64,000 bases of DNA, from the NCBI GenBank assembly GCA_964640665.1, contig CAZXHT010000002.1, forward strand, positions 110,243 through 174,242. The letters run 5' to 3'. Positions 60,777 to 64,000 of the stretch are shown here, piece after piece. Below the pieces are notes generated by a model that was not told the origin of the DNA, ran no database searches, and was given only the letters and a program-made list of their open reading frames with translations. Numbering within the stretch: the first letter of the stretch is position 1; every line of letters begins with the position of its first letter. This DNA comes from DATKYQ01 sp964640665 (GTDB taxonomy: Bacteria > Myxococcota > B64-G9). A program made the position numbers and the translations under genes.

Positions 60777-60974
60777 TCAGGAGCAATTCCCGCCAGAGAG
60801 CACGTTGTTCTGGTATTCTACGTTGATGCAACAGGTCGCGCTGCACTCGGTGTCCGACCCGGTGAACTTGTCGCACACCCGCTCCGGGGTCCAACCCTCG
60901 AGGTAGTCGTCGATGTTGAACTGGTAGGATTCGGATTCCCAGGCGCCCCAGTACAAGCGGGTCATCCGCCGCAA
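60777..60974 (-). pseudogene. Possible fragment of a Cys-containing secreted protein
   Basis: A 65-codon frame reads protein-like (GAWESESYQFNIDDYLEGWTP, SDTECSATCCINVEYQNN) and ends in NCS. It has no signal peptide or known family. It may be a decayed remnant of a surface protein. The surrounding 60479-61334 region has no other support for genes. Confidence 0.25.
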
Positions 60975-61147
60975 GCTGGCTGACGCGCGCTATTTACGAG
61001 ACTGAGTGGAATTACACCCGTCAGGTCAAAATATTGTCAATTTAAAGGTAAGTTACAAGACCGTGTTGTACAGGCTTTCAGAATCACTGCCCATCGGCAA
61101 CGAGATCTGGTCATTGTTCGGCGAGCTGTACAGACGACTGAGGTGGA

Positions 61148-61215
61148 CCCCATTGTCTAGACCAAAAAGGGGCTCGGTTAAGGAGGAACTGAGGCGCCCC
61201 CCATCTTTGGACCAA
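61148..61215. repeat. Pair of partial direct repeats, IS-end-like
   Basis: CCCCATTGTCTAGACCAA (61148-61165) and CCCCATCTTTGGACCAA (61199-61215) share most positions, ~50 bp apart. Such CCCCAT...GACCA sequence resembles IS ends, but no matching inverted copy or transposase is found. Confidence 0.3.
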
Positions 61216-61334
61216 CCTCGGGTTCAAAATTCGCAGCTTTGTCGTCGAGCCGTTCACCGGAGGCGACCGAAGGGAGCCTCCGGGAGGGGGGCCGGGGGTT
61301 CACATGCTCTCTTTTACATGATTGCCAATCAACA

Positions 61335-61772
61335 CTATTTTGAAGGACTTTGTTTCTCTATTTCAATCACCTGAATTGAAATATCGTAAGATGGCGATAT
61401 TTCCATGAGTAATTGGCCACCGGCGAAAAAAGATGCCGTTAGCGATAAAGTTGCGTTGCCGGAAACTTGAAGCATTTTTAGAGGCAATACAAATCCAAGA
61501 ATCTTCGGCCGATCTCCCGAAACTTTAATATTCCCTTCAATCTTTGCGACCTCTTTCTTGTCAACGTGGACAAAAGCCTTGAAGCCATCGGGTATGCTGT
61601 CATTTTCTTCAACTAGAATACGAAGATACAATGCGAGGGGAAAGGCCACCGGCCTTGGGGCACCTTTTGGTATCTGTAATTTGATGCTGTCTCCGAAAAC
61701 ACCCATAAACGATAGTTTGCCGCCAACTTCTTGGCGAATGTCATCGCAGGCGATGAAATCGAGTAGCTTCAT
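61335..61772 (-). CDS. DUF6941-like protein
   Basis: The 145-aa protein has the opening FIACDDIRQEVGGKLSFMGVF and later MEISPSYDISIQVIEIEK, as in the DUF6941 family. Function unknown. AGAGG precedes the ATG. It is on the same strand as, and downstream of, the MqsA-like gene, with a TATAAT in the 31-bp gap but no convincing -35. Confidence 0.65.
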   Translation of the reverse strand: MKLLDFIACDDIRQEVGGKLSFMGVFGDSIKLQIPKGAPRPVAFPLALYLRILVEENDSIPDGFKAFVHVDKKEVAKIEGNIKVSGDRPKILGFVLPLKMLQVSGNATLSLTASFFAGGQLLMEISPSYDISIQVIEIEKQSPSK

Positions 61773-61803
61773 AGCGAACCTCTAAGTGAAAAACATCATT
61801 CAA

Positions 61804-62415
61804 TTATACTGTGGGCAAAAGGTCAACGGGCTCCAAATACGTCAATTGTTCCGAGGATTGTGTGGAGACCTGTTCATTTTGTCCGTGGAAACGCAACTCA
61901 GCAGCTACACTTACTTGGTTTGAGGATACAGCGACACTCATCCTCGCTTTGGATACTCTCTCTTGGAGGAATGGCGCGAATACACCCGCTGCCGCTTCAA
62001 CGAGCTTGCGTTTTGCCGCGTATGGTTCGAAGTCGGCATCTGAGACTTCCAACAACCATGGATAGGTGCAGACCGAGCGCAGTAGTGCAAGTGCCGCGGA
62101 TGACAACTCGCCTGCTTTCCATCTCGCAGTGGTGCGCGCCGGGAGACGCATCGCCCGTTCGAAATAGGCGGCGCTGACTCCTTCTTTCGCCAGGTGTTCA
62201 AGTATCGCAGACGCTGACGCAGAAACGCTTTTTCTGAGAGCTTCGTTGATTATTGCTGTATTCTCGCCGGAGAAGTCGCCCGACTCACCGCAGGTATTGC
62301 ATGTTGACTGGGTAGTAGTAAATGTAGCAGCAGGACCATAGGGGACAGTAAGCGTTTCATCGACCTTTTCTACCCGAACATCACTCGAACCGCATACTGG
62401 ACACTTCGTTTCCAT
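61804..62415 (-). CDS. MqsA-like antitoxin (YgiT-type zinc finger plus HTH)
   Basis: The 203-aa protein has an N-terminal zinc finger with CPVCG and CNTCG, as in YgiT/MqsA. It is followed by an HTH-like segment (ILEHLAKEGVSAAYFERAMRLPARTTARWKAGELSSAAL). The C-terminal ~80 residues are extra compared with the 131-aa MqsA of E. coli. In that family the zinc finger binds the toxin and the HTH binds the operator. The gene is 12 nt downstream of the toxin-like gene, the order seen in mqsRA. Confidence 0.65.
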   Translation of the reverse strand: METKCPVCGSSDVRVEKVDETLTVPYGPAATFTTTQSTCNTCGESGDFSGENTAIINEALRKSVSASASAILEHLAKEGVSAAYFERAMRLPARTTARWKAGELSSAALALLRSVCTYPWLLEVSDADFEPYAAKRKLVEAAAGVFAPFLQERVSKARMSVAVSSNQVSVAAELRFHGQNEQVSTQSSEQLTYLEPVDLLPTV

Positions 62416-62427
62416 GGCCTATCTCCT

Positions 62428-62820
62428 TCATTTTTTGAGGAGCTTTTCCAGTGGCTCCTTCAATTGCAGAAATCGCCGATCCGGCTGTTCGTTTTTCTTG
62501 AATGACTTAACCACCCACCTGCCTGTCGGAGCCCTGAAGAATGCAAAGTAGCCAAACAGGCTGCCGGAAAAAAACTCATACGAGTCGACCCAAACAACCT
62601 GGCTTGGCTCGGGGTTGTTTGCCCACGGACCTGTGCGGATGTGCCTTGGTTGCTCGAGACCGTTGTCTGCAATGAATTCACGGATCGCATCTCCCGTAGC
62701 CAAACCGAAATCGTTTTGAGCCGAAACCAATGCTCCTCGTGAAACCCATACAGCACCCTCTTGACCGCAATCACGAATGAGGATGCTTAAATCGTACTCT
62801 GGGCTTCGTGGCATAGTCAT
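62428..62820 (-). CDS. Putative MqsR-like toxin
   Basis: The 130-aa protein follows the MqsR pattern in outline: a helical ALVSAQNDFGLATGDAIREFI, then WVDSY in place of WQDVY, GYFAF in place of VYLKI, and VVKSFKK in place of IVSFKEK. The active-site Tyr and Lys have counterparts; the Gln does not (Val). MqsR is a ribosome-independent RNase that cleaves GCU sites. The link is by pattern and operon order only, so a different toxin is possible. An alternative ATG is at 62814. Confidence 0.45.
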   Translation of the reverse strand: MTMPRSPEYDLSILIRDCGQEGAVWVSRGALVSAQNDFGLATGDAIREFIADNGLEQPRHIRTGPWANNPEPSQVVWVDSYEFFSGSLFGYFAFFRAPTGRWVVKSFKKNEQPDRRFLQLKEPLEKLLKK

Positions 62821-63174
62821 TTTGCATGTAACGTAACAACATTATCTTTATCATTGCATGTATCGTCACATGATGGCAACTGAATTGTTGAGGACATCAT
62901 ATCTCCTCGAATTTGAGAGACTTTATTTCTCTGGCAGATGTTCCTTCACCCTGGCCAACACCAAGCCGAGGTGGCGACCGGCTCCTTCTGGCTGCCGAGG
63001 AACTCCAAGCCGTGCCCGGAATTGTCACACCGATCCGATAGACTGGCAAGGCATTTTGTACGCTGCATTGCCGTTGTGAGATCCGTTGACGCGGACTCTG
63101 GGCTGGTGTTTATTCTATTTGGTTTTCCTGGCGATACGTGAACGGTTGGCAATGCGAGCGGAGGGACGGTAGGG
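62821..63174. other. Intergenic region between the MqsRA-like operon and the DrmD-like fragment
   Basis: The first 50 bp hold the operator-like repeats. The remainder shows no gene with a Shine-Dalgarno site or family similarity; short frames here are not supported. Confidence 0.5.
62823..62871. promoter_or_regulatory. Two 17-bp direct repeats upstream of the MqsRA-like operon
   Basis: TTGCATGTAACGTAACA (62823-62839) and TTGCATGTATCGTCACA (62855-62871) differ at two positions and are 32 bp apart, about three helical turns. Each has a TGTnnCGTnACA half-dyad. They lie immediately upstream of the toxin-like start, a fitting place for an autoregulatory operator. Confidence 0.6.
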
Positions 63175-63429
63175 ATGACGCCTGAGACTGGTCAGATCGT
63201 TCGTGTTCGCTCCAGACAATATCTGGTCGAGGGCGTGGTCGCTCCTCACGACCGGGCGGTGGACAGCACACTGGTCCGGCTGTCTTGTCTTGAAGACGAT
63301 GCCCAGGGCGAGAAGCTCGAGGTGCTCTGGGAAAAAGAAGTCGATGCCCAGCTCGTCGGCGGCACGTCATGGTCCAACAGTGAGGAGGGGATATGTCCGC
63401 TCGAGTTTTTCAGTTCAAGATTACAATGA
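63175..63429 (+). pseudogene. N-terminal fragment of a DrmD-like (DISARM) SNF2 helicase
   Basis: An 84-codon frame with a GAGGG site starts MTPETGQIVRVRSRQYLVEGVV and continues LVRLSCLEDDAQGEKLEVLWEKEVDAQL. This matches the N-terminal segment of DrmD-type helicases. Full-length proteins have ~1000 residues. Here the match ends near residue 70 (GGTSWS) and the next gene begins inside the 3' end, so the helicase domain is lost. No other DISARM gene is in view. Confidence 0.55.
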
Positions 63430-63995
63430 AAGACATCGATCCTCCCATTTGGCGAAGGATTCTTGTTCCGGAGAAGTACAGCTTCTGGGATCTTCATGTC
63501 GCCGTACAGGATGCGATGGGATGGCTGGACTATCATCTTCACTTGTTCAGGCTCGGATACAAGCGCGAAAACGACGTGGACCTGATAGGCATACCGGACG
63601 ATGATCCATTCGAAGGCGAACCGGAAACGCTTCCGGGCTGGGAAATACCGATTTCGGACTTTTTCCGGGAATTGGGAAAAGTCGCCGAATACGAATATGA
63701 CTTCGGAGACGGCTGGCAACACGAGGTTCTTTTCGAAGGAATGTTGCTGAAAGAGAAGAACAAGAAATATCCCAAGTGCATCGGGGGTGAGCGCGCCTGC
63801 CCGCCTGAAGACTGCGGCGGTGTCGATGGCTACTACCGTCTTCTGGAGATTTTCAAGGATAGCTCCAACGAGGAATATGAGGAGATGGTATCCTGGCTGG
63901 GCAAGAAATACGACGCGGACGATTTCGACGCCGGTAAGGTGAAATTCGAAAATCCCAAGAAACGTTGGAAGATTGCATTCCTGGAAGGTCAGTGA
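63393..63995 (+). CDS. Plasmid pRiA4b ORF-3 family protein
   Basis: The 200-aa protein has the family opening VFQFKITMKDIDPPIWRRI, then FWDLHVAVQDAMGW and YEYDFGDGWQHEV. A Cys cluster follows (CIGGERACPPEDCGG) before YYRLLEI. This family is common on plasmids and in mobile regions and has no settled function. GAGGAGG precedes the ATG at 63393. It overlaps the DrmD-like fragment by 37 bp, suggesting that the fragment was cut when this gene moved in. Confidence 0.88.
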   Translation: MSARVFQFKITMKDIDPPIWRRILVPEKYSFWDLHVAVQDAMGWLDYHLHLFRLGYKRENDVDLIGIPDDDPFEGEPETLPGWEIPISDFFRELGKVAEYEYDFGDGWQHEVLFEGMLLKEKNKKYPKCIGGERACPPEDCGGVDGYYRLLEIFKDSSNEEYEEMVSWLGKKYDADDFDAGKVKFENPKKRWKIAFLEGQ

Positions 63996-64000
63996 TTGCC

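Larger units (their letters stand above)
60479..61334. other. Accessory-zone intergenic region
   Basis: Apart from the nuclease promoter (60485-60512), the fragment at 60777-60974, and a pair of partial direct repeats at 61148-61215, no gene is visible. Short open frames here lack Shine-Dalgarno sites or family similarity. Confidence 0.5.

Noticed and set aside
60587..60826. 79-codon plus-strand frame
   Set aside because: No start context, no family, and uneven codon use compared with neighbours.
61006..61374. 122-codon plus-strand frame
   Set aside because: It overlaps the DUF6941-like gene end, has no Shine-Dalgarno site and no family similarity; the sequence is low-complexity near the end.

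Overview
The window is high-GC bacterial DNA and looks like a Myxococcota or other 'Deltaproteobacteria'-type genome. The lineage is inferred from MYXO-CTERM-like C-terminal sorting tails, MopE-like metal-binding repeats, PDAGQ linkers, DUF4388 (PATAN)-J-domain-TPR proteins, several PilZ proteins and a GldAFG-like ABC operon. The metabolic genes suggest an anaerobic or fermentative organism: a CoA-dehydratase activase, an OadG-like sodium-pump decarboxylase subunit, and an acyl-phosphate/ATP module. No rRNA, tRNA, CRISPR array or intact insertion sequence was seen.

Layout. 0-2.4 kb: sugar ABC importer, a solute-binding-protein/MalF fusion (cut by the window edge) followed by a MalG with a c-type heme motif in its periplasmic loop. 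2.4-5.4 kb: AAA ATPase, Phd-PIN toxin-antitoxin pair, DUF1848. 5.5-16 kb: carbon and energy block (OadG-like subunit, a butyrate kinase-phosphotransbutyrylase fusion, acyl-CoA synthetase, a membrane glycosyltransferase-like protein, a 1410-aa dehydratase activase). 16-20.3 kb: FHA-GGDEF, M23 peptidase, GH3 hexosaminidase. 20.3-29.7 kb: two 519-aa DUF4388/J/TPR paralogs and three PilZ proteins around rpoZ and a four-gene Gld-like ABC operon. 29.8-37.6 kb: envelope proteins (transglutaminase-like lipoprotein, 955-aa Cys-rich surface protein, outer-membrane protein, FG-GAP protein) and a BtuD-like ATPase. The matching BtuC (42.1 kb) and BtuF (48.1 kb) lie apart on the same strand. 38.6-42.1 kb: a lower-GC island with an AAA ATPase and subtilisin-like protease that resemble the IetAS plasmid/phage defence pair; the protease C-terminus looks damaged. 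43-49.7 kb: UDP-sugar pyrophosphorylase, metallophosphoesterase, DUF4143-type ATPase, FmdB and ComEA-like proteins. 50-58.8 kb: porin, giant CehA/McbA-type PHP lipoprotein and more surface proteins. 58.9-64 kb: an accessory zone of broken or mobile defence-type genes (type I RM remnant with ORF6N, DUF1016-nuclease fusion, MqsRA-like toxin-antitoxin pair, DrmD-like fragment, pRiA4b ORF-3 protein).

A recurrent regulatory feature is the position of sigma70-like promoters. At a dozen genes a -35/-10 pair ends 6-10 nt before the start codon and no Shine-Dalgarno sequence is present, so these mRNAs should be leaderless. Genes inside operons and many others keep clear Shine-Dalgarno sites.

The strongest candidates for new biology are the heme-motif MalG, the Buk-Ptb single-chain enzyme, the leaderless promoter architecture, the MqsRA-like operon with paired 17-bp operators, and the IetAS-like island that separates the btu genes. 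All function calls come from reading the sequence alone.
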